NCBI RefSeq assembly: GCF_964019385.1
Contig: NC_088654.1
Span: forward strand, 5,541,297 to 5,605,296
Origin: Sycon ciliatum
Taxonomy: Eukaryota > Porifera > Calcarea > Leucosolenida > Sycettidae
Direction of reading: 5' to 3'
DNA length: 64,000 nucleotides
Shown: positions 29,282 to 40,201 of the stretch, piece after piece
Position numbering within the stretch: the first letter of the stretch is position 1
How the letters are laid out: every line of letters begins with the position of its first letter
Translations under genes and position numbers: made by a program
The notes under the pieces: model-generated
The model's database searches: none
What the model saw: the letters and a program-made list of their open reading frames with translations, nothing else
Told to the model about the DNA's origin: nothing

Positions 29282-32200
29282 TGGCGACCACCACCCCTGG
29301 CTCGATGGTACGCCCTGGTCGCCTACTACGTGTTGCGGATAGTGTCACTGGCTTTACCTTCCTGATTGACACTGGAGCATCAGTTAGCATTGTGCCGCCA
29401 TTGCCATCTGACAGAGCTCGCCCTCCCGCTTCGGTGCAATTGCAAGCTGCTAATGGCACGGCTATAACGACCTTCGGAGAGCGCTCCCTGCAAGTGAGCT
29501 TAGGTCTCCGCCGTCGTTTCCACTGGCTCTTTATTGTAGCAGACGTGACATGCCCTATCCTTGGTGCCGACTTCCTTGCTCACCATGGCCTGCAGGTGGA
29601 TCTCCGCCATAACTGTATTCGTGATCCACATACGACGTTGGCATCAGTCGGCCACCTGCACACCATGGACAGTCCTGCTCATGTCGCACCACTCCCAGAA
29701 CACTCATGCTCTCGGATCCTGGCGAAGTATCCGACTTTGACCGACGTTAACCGGAGTATGCATGCCCCGGTTAAGCACAGTGTCACGCACAGCATAGTAA
29801 CCCGTGGTCCTCCCGTCCATGCTCGTGTTCGCCGCCTCGCACCTGATCGGTTGACAGCTGCTCGTCAGGAGTTTGAACACATGCTTGAGCTTGGCATAGT
29901 GCGCCATTCAACGAGCCCGTACGCATCGCCTCTCCACATGGTCCCCAAGAAATCGGGCGACTGGAGACCCTGTGGCGACTATCGGGCCCTCAACGCCGCC
30001 ACCCAGCCGGACCGCTATCCTCTGCCGCACTTACATGATTTCTCGGCTGCGCTCCATGGTGCCACAGTCTTCTCAAAGATCGACTTGGCCAAGGCGTATC
30101 ATCAAATTCCGGTACACCCGGATGACATCCAGAAGACAGCAGTGGTCACACCCTTTGGCGCATTTGAATTCCTGAGGATGCCATTTGGTCTGAGGAATGC
30201 TGCACAGAGTTTCCAGCGCTTCCTGGATCAAGTCCTTCAGGGCCTGCCATTTGTGTTTAGCTACATCGATGATCTACTCATCGCTAGCAAGACACTCGAG
30301 GAGCATCTCTTACACCTCGACACCGTCCTGCAGCGTCTTGCCGAGCACGGCCTCATCATCCAGCCTCCCAAGTGCGTGTTTGCGGAGCCATGTCTAGAAT
30401 TCCTCGGTCACACCGTGGATGTTGAAGGCATTCGTCCGCTGCCCTCCAATGTGCAGGCTGTGCAGGAGTTCATCCAGCCCGCCTCCTCCCGCAAACTCCG
30501 CAGATTCATCGGCATGGTGAATTTCTACAGGCGTTTCGTACAAGGCATTGCTGATCTCCTCCATCCACTCCATGAGCTCATCAACCACAAGGTCAAGCAG
30601 CATACCTTGTCCTGGACACCCGCAGCCGTGCAAGCTTTCTCTGCCGTCAAATCTGCACTGGCATCCGCTACCCTCCTTGTACATCCCAAGACTGATGCCC
30701 CGCTTGGCTTGACCACAGATGCGTCTGATGTCGGCATTGGTTCAGTACTCCAACAACTTGTGGATGGTCAGTGGCAGCCTCTGGCATTCTTTTCCAAGAA
30801 ATTGAAACCGGCTGAGACTCGCTACAGCACCTTTGGGCGTGAGCTCCTCGCCATCTTCTCGTCCATTCGTCATTTCCGCTATCTGCTTGAGGGCCGTTCG
30901 TTCCACGTCCTCACGGATCACAAGCCGTTGACATTCGCCATGAGGACCATGTCCCCACCGCATTCGCCCCGTGTACTACGTCAGTTGTCATTTATCAGTG
31001 AGTTCACGACTGACATTCGTCATATCAAGGGTGTCGACAATTCAGTCGCAGATGCATTGTCTCGTGATTTTGAAATCTCTGCTGCAACTACAGCCGCTGC
31101 TGCGTCCGGTGACACTCCGCCTGCTCTCTCTTCTGTGCCGCTTGATTTCAATGCCATGGCTGCCGCTCAGGTGGATGATCCTGAACTTCAGCAGCTGCGC
31201 ACAGCCGACGACAGCTCTCTGCAGTGGAAGTCCGTCTTATTGCCTTCTAGTGCTTCCCCAATGCTGTGTGATGTGTCTACTGGCTCGCCACGCCCATTCG
31301 TCCCTGACCGCTTCCGGCGAGCTGTCTTTGATTCCCTCCATGCCCTCTCTCATCCGGGCATCCGAGCATCTCGCCGTCTCATTGCCGCTCGCTTTGTCTG
31401 GCCCGGTATGAACGCAGACATCAAGCAGTGGGCCCTGTCCTGTCATGATTGTCAACGAACTAAGGTCACTCGTCACACCAAGAGTCCGGTGGGTCGTTTC
31501 TTGCCGCCAGACCACAGGTTCGATCACGTCCACATCGACTTGGTTGGTCCTCTGCCCTCCTCCGGTGGTCATACGTATCTCCTTACGTGCATTGACAGAT
31601 TCACTCGTTGGCCTGAAGCCATACCTATTAGTGATGCGTCTGCTGCCACTGTCGCTACGGCCCTCCTGTCTGGTTGGATCTCAAGGTTTGGCGTCCCGTC
31701 GACCATCACCACAGATCGTGGCGCCAACTTTGAATCCCGTCTGTTCTCTCAGCTACTCCAACTCCTCGGTACTTGCCGTGTGCGCACCACGTCCTATCAT
31801 CCCCAAGCCAATGGCCTGGTGGAGCGCTTTCACCGGCATCTCAAGACGTGCCTCAAAGCTAATGGTCGGCCCGAGCAGTGGTCGTCGGTCCTGCCTCTAG
31901 CGCTGCTTGGTGTGCGCGCAGCTTTCCGCGTTGATCTGGGCTGCAGCGCTGCTGAACTCACCTATGGTACTACATTGCGTCTGCCGGGTGAATTCTTTGC
32001 TCCTGCTCCCGCCTCGGCTGATACTGCACCATATGTTGAGCGGTTGACTGAGCTGTTTGCCAACCTCAAGCCTGCCCAGTATGCTCCCCGGCAAGTTCAG
32101 GCCCGATCGCCTCCGTTCATCAGCCAGGCGTTGTCTACCTGCTCCCATGTGTACGTTCGCGTCGACAGTGTGCGTCGCTCGCTCCAGGCTCCGTACAATG

Positions 32201-32322
32201 GCCCCTATCGCGTCATCTCCCGGTCAGCCAAGTTCTTTGTGCTTGACATCCATGGCAAGTCCGACACTGTCTCCATCGACCGCATCAAGGCCGCCTATCT
32301 CGCCTCTGCTGACGGAGTGTGA
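29191..32322 (+). CDS. pol: Gypsy Pol polyprotein (protease, RT, RNase H, integrase)
   Basis: 1043 open codons in the -1 frame relative to gag; real synthesis would start by frameshift at 29257-29263, not at the first ATG. Protease [14 protein letters not shown] (about residue 55), RT with DLAKAYHQI and YIDDLLIAS (about 357), RNase H with TDASDVGIG (about 508). The integrase HHCC finger lies at about 720-752 (C-H-D-C). The DDE core has [18 protein letters not shown] and [10 protein letters not shown] (about 780, 840, 875). All catalytic motifs are present and no stop breaks the frame, so the element may be functional. No chromodomain seen. Confidence 0.93.
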   Translation: MLLSCAFRKTCKEVHHAVHLCLGKRERQGLVATTTPGSMVRPGRLLRVADSVTGFTFLIDTGASVSIVPPLPSDRARPPASVQLQAANGTAITTFGERSLQVSLGLRRRFHWLFIVADVTCPILGADFLAHHGLQVDLRHNCIRDPHTTLASVGHLHTMDSPAHVAPLPEHSCSRILAKYPTLTDVNRSMHAPVKHSVTHSIVTRGPPVHARVRRLAPDRLTAARQEFEHMLELGIVRHSTSPYASPLHMVPKKSGDWRPCGDYRALNAATQPDRYPLPHLHDFSAALHGATVFSKIDLAKAYHQIPVHPDDIQKTAVVTPFGAFEFLRMPFGLRNAAQSFQRFLDQVLQGLPFVFSYIDDLLIASKTLEEHLLHLDTVLQRLAEHGLIIQPPKCVFAEPCLEFLGHTVDVEGIRPLPSNVQAVQEFIQPASSRKLRRFIGMVNFYRRFVQGIADLLHPLHELINHKVKQHTLSWTPAAVQAFSAVKSALASATLLVHPKTDAPLGLTTDASDVGIGSVLQQLVDGQWQPLAFFSKKLKPAETRYSTFGRELLAIFSSIRHFRYLLEGRSFHVLTDHKPLTFAMRTMSPPHSPRVLRQLSFISEFTTDIRHIKGVDNSVADALSRDFEISAATTAAAASGDTPPALSSVPLDFNAMAAAQVDDPELQQLRTADDSSLQWKSVLLPSSASPMLCDVSTGSPRPFVPDRFRRAVFDSLHALSHPGIRASRRLIAARFVWPGMNADIKQWALSCHDCQRTKVTRHTKSPVGRFLPPDHRFDHVHIDLVGPLPSSGGHTYLLTCIDRFTRWPEAIPISDASAATVATALLSGWISRFGVPSTITTDRGANFESRLFSQLLQLLGTCRVRTTSYHPQANGLVERFHRHLKTCLKANGRPEQWSSVLPLALLGVRAAFRVDLGCSAAELTYGTTLRLPGEFFAPAPASADTAPYVERLTELFANLKPAQYAPRQVQARSPPFISQALSTCSHVYVRVDSVRRSLQAPYNGPYRVISRSAKFFVLDIHGKSDTVSIDRIKAAYLASADGV
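29257..29323 (+). promoter_or_regulatory. -1 ribosomal frameshift signal: slippery GGGAAAC plus pseudoknot
   Basis: In the gag frame the heptamer reads G GGA AAC (29257-29263), a canonical X XXY YYZ site. After a 6-nt spacer, stem 1 pairs GCCAGGG (29270-29276) with CCCTGGC (29295-29301). Stem 2 pairs loop GGCGACCA (29283-29290) with TGGTCGCC (29316-29323). Both stems are perfect. The gag stop lies inside the structure, and the -1 frame leads straight into pol. Confidence 0.85.
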
Positions 32323-32580
32323 GTAGTCCTTTCGTGTACTGTGGTGCGCGGCCTGCCTCTGTTCAATTGTGTGTGCGTTTGGCTTTCAGTATTGCCTGCT
32401 GGTCGTGTTTTCTCGTGCACGCTCCTTTTTCTTTGGTGCTTGCTTTCCCTTCTGCTACACTACGTCCGCATTCCGTCATGATGCATTCTGTTTTCCAGTA
32501 CATGTATTGGTACTTCGGGGTTTATTTTGCTTTCCTTATCGTATGCATTTCGTTCCTCTTACATACTGGTGGGGGAGTAT
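32323..32580 (+). other. Gypsy 3' untranslated region
   Basis: 258 bases between the pol stop and the 3' LTR, T-rich, ending in a polypurine-like GGTGGGGGAGTA. No env-like ORF. Confidence 0.7.
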
Positions 32581-33054
32581 TGTTGTGATTCAAGCCATCA
32601 CATGACCCGCCGGAATGGATTTTTGCACTCTACTATCATGCCCACATTATATTCTACGTCTACAGGCATGCATACTTGTACGCACGCAAATGTGCCATTT
32701 CCGTATACGCATTTCCTTTTCTCACCTTTCCGTTTTTGGCACATGGCACACAGACCCCCCCATGCAGTTGGTACGCACTGCTGGCATGCTGACAGCTCCT
32801 GCGTACAAAGGTTGTGCCCTTTTCCGCAGTGTGTATTTTTCTGTAATCTTTTGACTGGTGGCTTTTGTGGCCATGCTTAGAGTTTTTACTGGCTTCTTTT
32901 CTCTTCTCTCTGATGGGAGATGTTTGAGATAATTTGTCCAGCTATGAGCTAAATTCTAGCTTACGCCGGTGCTTTCTGTCGACCAGGGGATTTGGGGATT
33001 TCGAATACTATAAGCCGCGTGATTTAGTGGCACGCGTAAAAGCAACCCACTAAA
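32581..33054 (+). repeat. Gypsy 3' LTR
   Basis: Copy of the 5' LTR; differs by one extra C in the C run near 32755. Confidence 0.93.
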
Positions 33055-33058
33055 CATG

Positions 33059-33598
33059 GTCTTTCTCGTTGTGCTGCTGTAACGTGTACTTGTATAAGTA
33101 CATGCATACGAGCACTGTGTACTGTTTACTGTCTCCTTGTCAGTGTTTTGGGCGAACCACCACTCCTTCATTTGTCTTTCAATTATTAATTTTATACTTG
33201 CAAGTAGAAATATTCACTCACTTCAACTTCTTTTGATTGCTGGTGCGAATGTAGCCTGCGATGCCTACTTGTTAGTGAGAGTGCACCAGACATGTATCGA
33301 TATGTATGTCTGACGAGATGTTCTTGAACTGGCATGCTGCCTTGACAAGAGCTTTGCTTAGATAAGGTTTAGAATTGGGTGCTCAATGGCCTGGAGGAAT
33401 TAATCATGTTTGCGATCAGTATCACCAAGAGGACGGTTCTTCCGTCTACGCATCTCTTTTTGGCTTGTGGATTGGTTGAAAAGAGATAAAATAATAATAC
33501 AGAAATACTTGTGTCCAAGTGTCGTCATGAAAACAAGTTCTACCTCCGTAACTTTGTCCGCAAGGTCACGTGAATCTAGATGGTAGTCCCGCTGCCTA

Positions 33599-33600
<2 letters not shown>
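33059..33600. other. Unassigned sequence
   Basis: No gene or known repeat recognised between the Gypsy element and the TG array. Confidence 0.5.
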
Positions 33601-33674
<74 letters not shown>

Positions 33675-33714
33675 TAAGTAAGTATGCGCGCGCATGTGTG
33701 AGTGTGTGCGTGTA

Positions 33715-33745
<31 letters not shown>

Positions 33746-33816
33746 TAGAATGTGTGTGTATGTGTGTGTGTGTGTGCGTGGATGTGTGTGGATGTGTGCG
33801 TGTGTGTGTGGATGTG

Positions 33817-33877
<61 letters not shown>
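33601..33877. repeat. (TG)n microsatellite with GAGAGA interruption
   Basis: About 275 bases of TG with GTGGATG variants and a GAGAGAGAGAGATAGA block near 33731-33747. Confidence 0.96.
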
Positions 33878-33878
<1 letters not shown>

Positions 33879-34319
33879 AAAGGCACGGCACAAGTGTTTG
33901 GCTGAGCGCCAACTTCCCGTCCACCAACAGCGTGGTTCAGCACAGTGCGTCAGTTGCTGCCGATGGTTCCGCAGTAAGGGTGGGCTTGCAGTTCATCGCT
34001 GCCAGCCTGCACTCCCTGAACATGCAGATACGGCATTGACGGCGTCTCTCGCTGGTTGCTGCTTCCAGCATTGTCAACGCTGCAATCGCTGCTTCAAGTC
34101 CCGGGCTGGTTTTAACCGCCATAACTGCAACCGTGGAAAACGTCTTGCTGCAGCCGATAGGGAATCACTGCCGCTGATCTGCATGCATTGCCCGAAACGT
34201 TTCCGACGACAGCAAGATTTGACGAGGCACCAGAAGTCCTGCCAATGACGGTGCACTCCAAACTCTGGCCCCCTCCGGGGGTGACATTGCCCAATGGGCA
34301 GTCATGCTATAGTAGTAGT
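33878..34319 (+). mobile_element. 5'-truncated zinc-finger LINE 3' end between TG arrays
   Basis: A frame entering from the TG array encodes three Cys/His fingers: [38 protein letters not shown] and [20 protein letters not shown] followed by Cys, stop at 34246-34248. The 3' UTR has CCCCCTCCGGGGG and a GCCC/GGGC hairpin, then TAGTAGTAG and TG. Same class as the modules at 2518, 3596 and 8084, and again with TG on both sides. Confidence 0.8.
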
Positions 34320-34322
34320 AGT

Positions 34323-34366
<44 letters not shown>

Positions 34367-34395
34367 TTTAGAGAATGAGTGTGTGTCTGTGTGTG

Positions 34396-34456
<61 letters not shown>

Positions 34457-34530
34457 ATGAGTGTGAGTGTATGTGTATGTGAGAAAAGGGAGAGAGTGTG
34501 GGTGTATGTGTGTGTAATGGTGTGGGCATG
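34320..34530. repeat. (TG)n microsatellite
   Basis: TG repeat with a GAGAGAGAGATTTAGAGA interruption, following the LINE fragment. Confidence 0.95.
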
Positions 34531-35223
34531 TGTGGTTTTGGCATTTAAGCCCCCAGCTCTATTCTATGTCATTCACGCTGGAACTGCTGCTGCATAGCCC
34601 CAAGTCTGAAGACTTGGCAACTTCACGCCTGCACCTGACTCTTGCGCTATGATACGCATCGCCTATGATACCCCTCAGAATTTCCCACCTTGCTCCCCCT
34701 TATGTTCAGGCTGCCCATTTAGGAGCCATCAGTTGCCTGACGATCGTAGTAATACGTGAAACTCAGAGTTGTGACAAAGCCTCCACTCTCTCTTGTAATA
34801 CAGAAATACCTGTATTCTGCCTGTGACTACTCACAGAGAAAGAGTGGTCACAACTGTACATTCCGCATGTAACTTCTCGCATGGAATTATAGTGGTCACA
34901 ACTGTATTCTGTGACCGCTCATAGGGAATTATAGGTCCCACAACAAATCCTGCAGTACGAAGCACCCTGCGAGCAGTCACGAACTGTGTACTTTACACAT
35001 GTACATGTATGGTGATTTGTGACTGGTCATGGGGCATTGTGACTGGTAAACTAATTTGTGACTGGTCATGGGGGATTTGTGACTGTTTGACTGGTCACGG
35101 GGACCATGATTGGTCACGGGGCCTTGACTGGTCACTGAGTCCTACATATATTATCAGCTACGGCGTAGCTGATAATATAATTATGTGGCGTGTCCAGGAT
35201 TTGGCTGAGGGGGGGGGGGGGGG
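34531..35223. other. Unassigned sequence with small repeats
   Basis: CTGACGA (34737-34743) and GAAAC (34758-34762) enclose a CGTA/TACG stem. TTGTGACTGGTCATGGGG recurs from 35015 to 35120. A 15-bp perfect palindrome with one-base centre (ATATTATCAGCTACG arms) lies at 35148-35178. A G15 run ends the stretch. Confidence 0.6.
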
Positions 35224-35897
35224 TTGCGGCCGGGATCAAGGCGGGATGGGGTGGGGGTAGATGACATCATGCTACTGTCCCAGGTCAGCCATTTTGAAAA
35301 CCGATGTCAAGAAGCTCCTCTTGTAGCCCCCTTCTTCAACAGTTATTCACCCGAACGGCCCCAGAGACTGTTCCGGAGGATCAGCGCACCACACGGGGGA
35401 CAAGTGTCGAACTTGCTTCAAGTTCCCTTTCTTCGTGGGCCTGCGGGACGATCGACCATGATGTTTTGGGGAAGCATTCTCTGGAACGCTCTACCCCCTG
35501 ATTTTAGAGTGATACGTGTCCCTGGTCCCTTCCGAAAAGCTCTTTCTGCCATTGATATACTCACTTTGTGAATATCCTCGTTAAACTTTTATTATCTGCC
35601 ATATATTCCAACCTTCTCATCTATCACATTTGTGCATGCATGTCTATAAAATCAACCACGTGTTCCTGACTCCATGAAATTATTGTCTTTCTATTTCTGA
35701 CTCCATGAAATTGTCTTCATATAAATTTTTCCTTTTCTTCTTTTGGTCCTTTCTGTCTTATAATTATTATTATTATCATTTCTTGTTTTCCCTTGCATAT
35801 CATCCCTTCATCATTCTGTGAGAACCTGTCCTATGGGCAGGTGAGAAGGCATCTCTGCCTGCTCATTTGGTGAAGTAAAATAAACAACAACAACAAG
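35224..35897 (+). mobile_element. LINE 3' end with complete tail
   Basis: One open frame reads FFNSYSPERPQRLFRRI, SNLLQVPFLRGPAGRSTMMF, WGSILWNALPPDFRVI and FRKALSAIDILTL, the C-terminal domain of many LINE RTs, stop at 35569-35571. A 3' UTR follows, with the tail hairpin GGCATCTCTGCC (35848-35859), TTTGGTGAAGTAAAATA and CAA repeats. Confidence 0.75.
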
Positions 35898-36295
35898 CCG
35901 TAAATCTCACACACCACGAGCAGTATTTCTGTACACGCAGCAACAATGTACATTGTAAACTTCAAATTTGCCGTTAGGTGAGCGAATCAACTGCAATTAT
36001 TTATGCGAGTCCAACAATTTCTCACCGCTCGCAAAGAGTCAAAGCATCCTTTACATAGGCAGCGGTACTTGTCACTGTGCGCTGTTCTTCATGTTCTGGC
36101 TACTCGCTGACAACAGATTCTTCCGCGTCTGGCGGAGTGTGACTGTCAGTCGAAAGTTCAACTGGAATAACAGCGACTTCATCACTCCCACTGTTTCCTG
36201 TTGGAGCGGCAGCAGGAGTTGCGCCGCCACAGGAACGCTTTACAAAAATTCCAGGCTCTGCTGGCTAGAGCTTGGCCTTTTGGGATGTCCCTGAG
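35898..36295. other. Unassigned sequence
   Basis: No recognised feature. Confidence 0.5.
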
Positions 36296-36411
36296 ACATC
36301 GAAGAAAAGCCTTCGAGTCAACCAAAACACGATTCGAACGAGGATGATCGCCTGAGCCCTCGGCATTCGAATCGTGTTTTGGTTGACTCGATCGAAGACT
36401 TTTCTTCGATG
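36296..36411. mobile_element. Foldback element (about 45-bp stem)
   Basis: ACATCGAAGAAAAG...GAGTCAACCAAAACACGATT on the left pairs with the inverted right arm ending CTTTTCTTCGATGT, leaving a loop of about 25 bases. Few mismatches. Short nonautonomous element or hairpin RNA source. Confidence 0.7.
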
Positions 36412-36960
36412 TTTGTACCGTTGAAGACGCGTCGAGCGCGTCCCAGCAGGGATCACACACATTCACACTGTACAACAGTACCCAGTCAGGTCACCGTGTT
36501 TCTGTAGCCGCGCCGTGCATGCTCACTACGTAGACTCTACTCTGTAGACTGTACTGTACTACTACTACTAGTCTGTAGTGTGTACAATCAACACCAGCTC
36601 GACCGTGCAACCGCTTTTGGACAATCGTTTCAGGCCGCGCGCGCCCCGACGGCGCCCTAGCGCCCTGCCTATTATTTTTCGAAACCTAGGTCGAAATTTT
36701 TGAGGGGGGGGGCGCGCGCCCCCCGCGCCCCCCCCCCCCCTAAACCCGCCAGTGAGCTACACACACTTGATAGGAATCAAACGCGTTTCCACTGTATCTC
36801 TGAGTTTCACGGTTTTAACCGATTATCAGCTACATAGGTTTCCCATAGCTTACTGGATTGATATTCGTTCGTTACAACCAACCTTCCGTTTTCTTTTCTT
36901 TCTTTTTCCTATCTCTGCTTTTCCACAATACCCTTTGAATTTTTATTCACAGTGGGTCCA
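36412..36960. other. Unassigned sequence with C/G runs
   Basis: ACTACTACTACTAG near 36560 and C/G homopolymers with GCGCGCGCC at 36636-36745. No gene. Confidence 0.5.
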
Positions 36961-37628
36961 ATGCTATTTGGCATTATGCCTGTTTTTGATTTCCACTATA
37001 AATAAAGCATACAACAAGAACAACAACAATCTGCGGTACCACGCGAACGCAACTGACCCTCAGCCAGGCTCAATCTGAAGGACACTAGATATTGCAGCTA
37101 GCCATGTACCACTGCCAAGTGACCAGAAGCAAATCCCGCAAAAAATACTATGCCCACTCGTCTCCGGATGACGAAGGATCTTCTCAGCGAGATCAAAACA
37201 GAGCACAAACAGTTCCGCACCTACAAGGCGAACCAATTAGACTCTGGCTGGAAACTCTACACAGCTCAGCGAAACCGAGAAACCGCTCTTTTGCGACAGG
37301 CTAAGTCAGATTTTGTCCAGCAAACAATGTCGACGGGGAAAACCTCCACCGTCTACTAATACACCTGAAGAACGCCCAAGGAAACAATTCCCACACTAAC
37401 GACAGCCAACTCCACTGCAGCCACGGCCATGGAGAAGGCAACAGCTCTCAACGAGTTCCTTATCACCCAAAGCCAACAGTCAACCAACAAGACCTCCCTT
37501 TACCACACCAGACAACAGCACCACCCCTGACACAACTCATACTATAAATAAAATCGCAATAACAGAGGAGGAGGTCGAGAAACTTCTAAGCAATGTAGAT
37601 ACTGGCAAGAGCCCAGGCTTTGACAACA

Positions 37629-37640
<12 letters not shown>
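36961..37640 (+). mobile_element. LINE tail followed by another LINE linker/RT fragment
   Basis: 36970-36980 is the tail hairpin GGCATTATGCC with CTATAAATAAAG and CAA repeats to 37031. From 37085 another LINE body fragment reads LSEIKTEHKQFRTYKANQ, SGWKLYTAQRNRETALLRQA and, near 37545, AITEEEVEKLLSNVDTGKSP, the linker and RT start of a LINE. It stops where a tRNA-like piece begins. Confidence 0.65.
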
Positions 37641-37863
<223 letters not shown>

Positions 37864-37953
37864 TACACACGCTCAAAGGCAGCACTGTGGACCCTGGTTA
37901 GTGCCAGGTGCTACCATTCCAAGGTAATGAATGTCATGTGCATAGCTTCGGGA

Positions 37954-38001
37954 CCGAGAGAGCTTGGAAGCTCAGGTTCTATGCTATGCTTTTTTGCCTA
38001 G
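37954..38001 (-). mobile_element. Terminal fragment of the dimeric pol III-like family
   Basis: CGAGAGAGCTTGGAAGCTC to CTATGCTTTTTTGCC equals the inverted right end of the copies at 12177, 24839 and 52800; also found at 19614-19660. Confidence 0.65.
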
Positions 38002-38466
38002 CTGCCTAGCTGATGACCAACCTTGCTCATACAAATCCAGCAAGTTGGTGAATCAGCAGCCATTTCTTGGGAAATAGACTGAAATATGGACTTTGCAAGA
38101 TGAGCATGGCAAACAAAATGTTCTTCTATTTTTCAATCCCATAAAGCTCTCCTGAGTGTAGGTTTTTCCTGGAGGGCTCCGGCAATAGCGCGAACATCTG
38201 CACTGCGCCACTGTGATTGGCGCTGCTTTTAGGAATGCGTTGTTTCTAACAACACTGAGCGTCATTTGAATCTCCACCGCACTGATATACATTCTCTTCA
38301 ATTAAATTTGTTGCCTCCTCGCCGAATATTTAACTACCAGTAGAGCTAGCGTTAGCACTGCACATGTCCAGCTTCACCATTGGCAGCTTGCTTTCACAAC
38401 CTTGCTCGTACTACTGTCTGGAGAAGTGACGCCACCCACGCAGTCAGCCCAGTTTTACGCACTCAT
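38002..38466 (+). other. Presumed intron sequence
   Basis: No feature recognised before the TG array that precedes exon 15. Confidence 0.45.
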
Positions 38467-38496
38467 GTTTGTGTGTGTGTGTCTGTGTGTGTGTAT

Positions 38497-38544
<48 letters not shown>
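38467..38544. repeat. (TG)n microsatellite abutting exon 15 acceptor
   Basis: TG array ending seven bases before the splice acceptor CCTGCAG at 38545-38551. Confidence 0.95.
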
Positions 38545-38546
<2 letters not shown>

Positions 38547-38551
38547 TGCAG

Positions 38552-38665
38552 CCCAAGGCTGCTTTCCGGGCCAATGTCCAGCTAATTCAGTGTGCCATGT
38601 CACACGTACCTGGCACACTTGCATATGCAACCCCGGTTTCACAAAAAGTTCTTCCTATTGCACAG
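38552..38665 (+). CDS. Probable host gene exon 15: EGF-like domain
   Basis: Phase 1-1, 38 codons: AQGCFPGQCPANSVC, HTCICNPGFTKSSSYC. Six cysteines in EGF order. Acceptor CCTGCAG, donor GTGAGA. Same phase and module type as exons 8-10. Membership in the same gene is inferred; about 17 kb of mobile elements lie between. Confidence 0.75.
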
Positions 38666-38689
38666 GTGAGAGTAAGAACAACCACCAGA

Positions 38690-39380
38690 GATGGACAGAC
38701 AGACAGAGAGACATGCGGACAGACAGATGGACATGTTGCGAAATTGTATTACGACTATGTTTTACGCATGTTGTTGTATTTGGTTCTTATCTTGTAGAGT
38801 CCAGTGTCTGATGTCATATATGGTCTAAGTGTACGTGCGAGTATGGTGTGATGTGTGACGTTCATGGTATGTGGTGCATGCAAGAGTACGCGTTGTCAGA
38901 GTGTGAGGATCTGCTTCCGTCTGTGTGAGAGTGACTGTCAAGTGAATGCTGTACATGCACAGTGCTAGTTTGGTCTGGGAATGAGAGTAATGTGTGATTC
39001 GTCCGTGGTCTGGTTGTCTTGGTCTTGGTCATGTTTTCTGTACGTATTAGTCCCTGATTGGTCGTCCCGATTTGTCATCGCAATATTACTGCTTGTTCTC
39101 GGTTGTTTCTTCGAGTCTTTTCCGTTGTCTTTTTGTCGTGTCCATTTTCGTCTTTATCCTCCTGTGCCCTTTCCGTTTGTATAAGAAGTCAGAAACTCTA
39201 CCAAGTTTCAAATCTTTATTCTCACGATAGCCAGTGGCCAATAAGAGATAATAGTGTAAGAAAGGAGAAAGTTGTTTGCGCTGTTGTGTGGCAGGGGCCA
39301 GGGTGAGATGGCAGAACTATTTCTATTTCAGCCAGACAGACAGATGGACAGACAGACAGAGAGACCGACCGACGGCATGA
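38690..39380. other. Intron-like sequence with ACAG repeats
   Basis: GACAGACAGA-type repeats at 38690-38735 and 39333-39370. CTGAAGA and GAAAC on the minus strand (39426-39404) again resemble the core seen at 21021. No gene. Confidence 0.5.
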
Positions 39381-39452
39381 GCAAGACCCGATTTGATGGT
39401 TATGTTTCGACGATTGCCTTCTTCAGAATGATAATCCTCGCATTTCAGTACC

Positions 39453-39810
39453 ACCAAGAGTACATAACCAAGAGTGTGCAACTCGACGATCCCCCAGCCC
39501 ACGACAGAATTTTTTTATGACATCAGTCTTTGGCGTCTGTTTGGCTCGCTGATGCCATCATGCGTAGCCAGAGATCAAAGTACAAAGAATTTGTACAGCA
39601 CAGCTACGGTAGTCGAAGCAGAACAACGGATGATAGATTGATTTGTCTTGAACCTGACGAACTCTCACCGTATCTACAAAACAAGCGCGGGAATGCATAC
39701 CCACTTCATCATACTTCTGCCAAAGAATGACGCAATAAAAAAATTTCGCCGTGGGGAGCCCATCGCAGCTCAAGATAGGAGTTGCACACTCTTGGTTATG
39801 TACCCTTGGT
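39453..39810. mobile_element. 358-bp TIR element, longer copy of the 18313 family
   Basis: Arms ACCAAGAGTACATAACCAAG...GTGTGCAACTC and the inverted GAGTTGCACACTCTTGGTTA...CTTGGT match over about 32 bp with one mismatch. The inside (about 290 bp) has no recognised transposase. Confidence 0.7.
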
Positions 39811-39829
39811 ATCAGTCAATCTAGTATTG

Positions 39830-39990
39830 CCTGTCTGTCTGTTTGTACATCTGTCTGTATGTCTGTTTGTCTGTCTGTCTGTCCATCTGTCTGTATGTCT
39901 GATTGTCCATCAGATTGTCCGCCTATCTGTCGATCGGTCCGTCTATCTGTCCATCTCTCTGTCTGTTGTCTTTCTGTCAGCCAATATTAC
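39830..39990. repeat. (TCTG)n tetranucleotide repeat
   Basis: Degenerate TCTG/TCCA units. Confidence 0.9.
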
Positions 39991-40201
39991 CGTATTTTCT
40001 GGCGTGTAAGCCACACCGGAGTATAGGCCACGACATATTTTTGTCATAAAATGCATAAGATGTTAGAAAATTTTACTCTCCTTGCTCCCAGCCCCATCCC
40101 ATCTCCACCTTTGAACAATAATGAGGAGATGACTGAATAAGTAAGACTTTGTATAAACAAGAAGACGACGAAAACACAAGTAGGCAAAACAAACTCAGGA
40201 T

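Larger units (their letters stand above)
27863..33054 (+). mobile_element. Ty3/Gypsy LTR retrotransposon, nearly intact
   Basis: Two LTRs of 473-474 bp, nearly identical, flank gag and pol. (A)CATG lies on both sides as target duplication (27858-27862, 33054-33058). A primer-binding-like TGGTGACCCCGTTACGA follows the 5' LTR, and a purine-rich GGTGGGGGAGTAT precedes the 3' LTR. Gag and pol are free of stops and linked by a -1 frameshift signal. Order PR-RT-RH-IN is that of Ty3/Gypsy. No envelope ORF was found. The near-identity of the LTRs suggests a recent insertion. Confidence 0.95.

Noticed and set aside
27863-33054. Envelope gene in the Gypsy element
   Set aside because: Only 258 bases lie between pol and the 3' LTR, with no suitable ORF.
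33694-34248. Host C2H2 zinc-finger gene
   Set aside because: The frame begins in a TG array, has no own start, and has the same layout and 3' flank type as the LINE finger ends.
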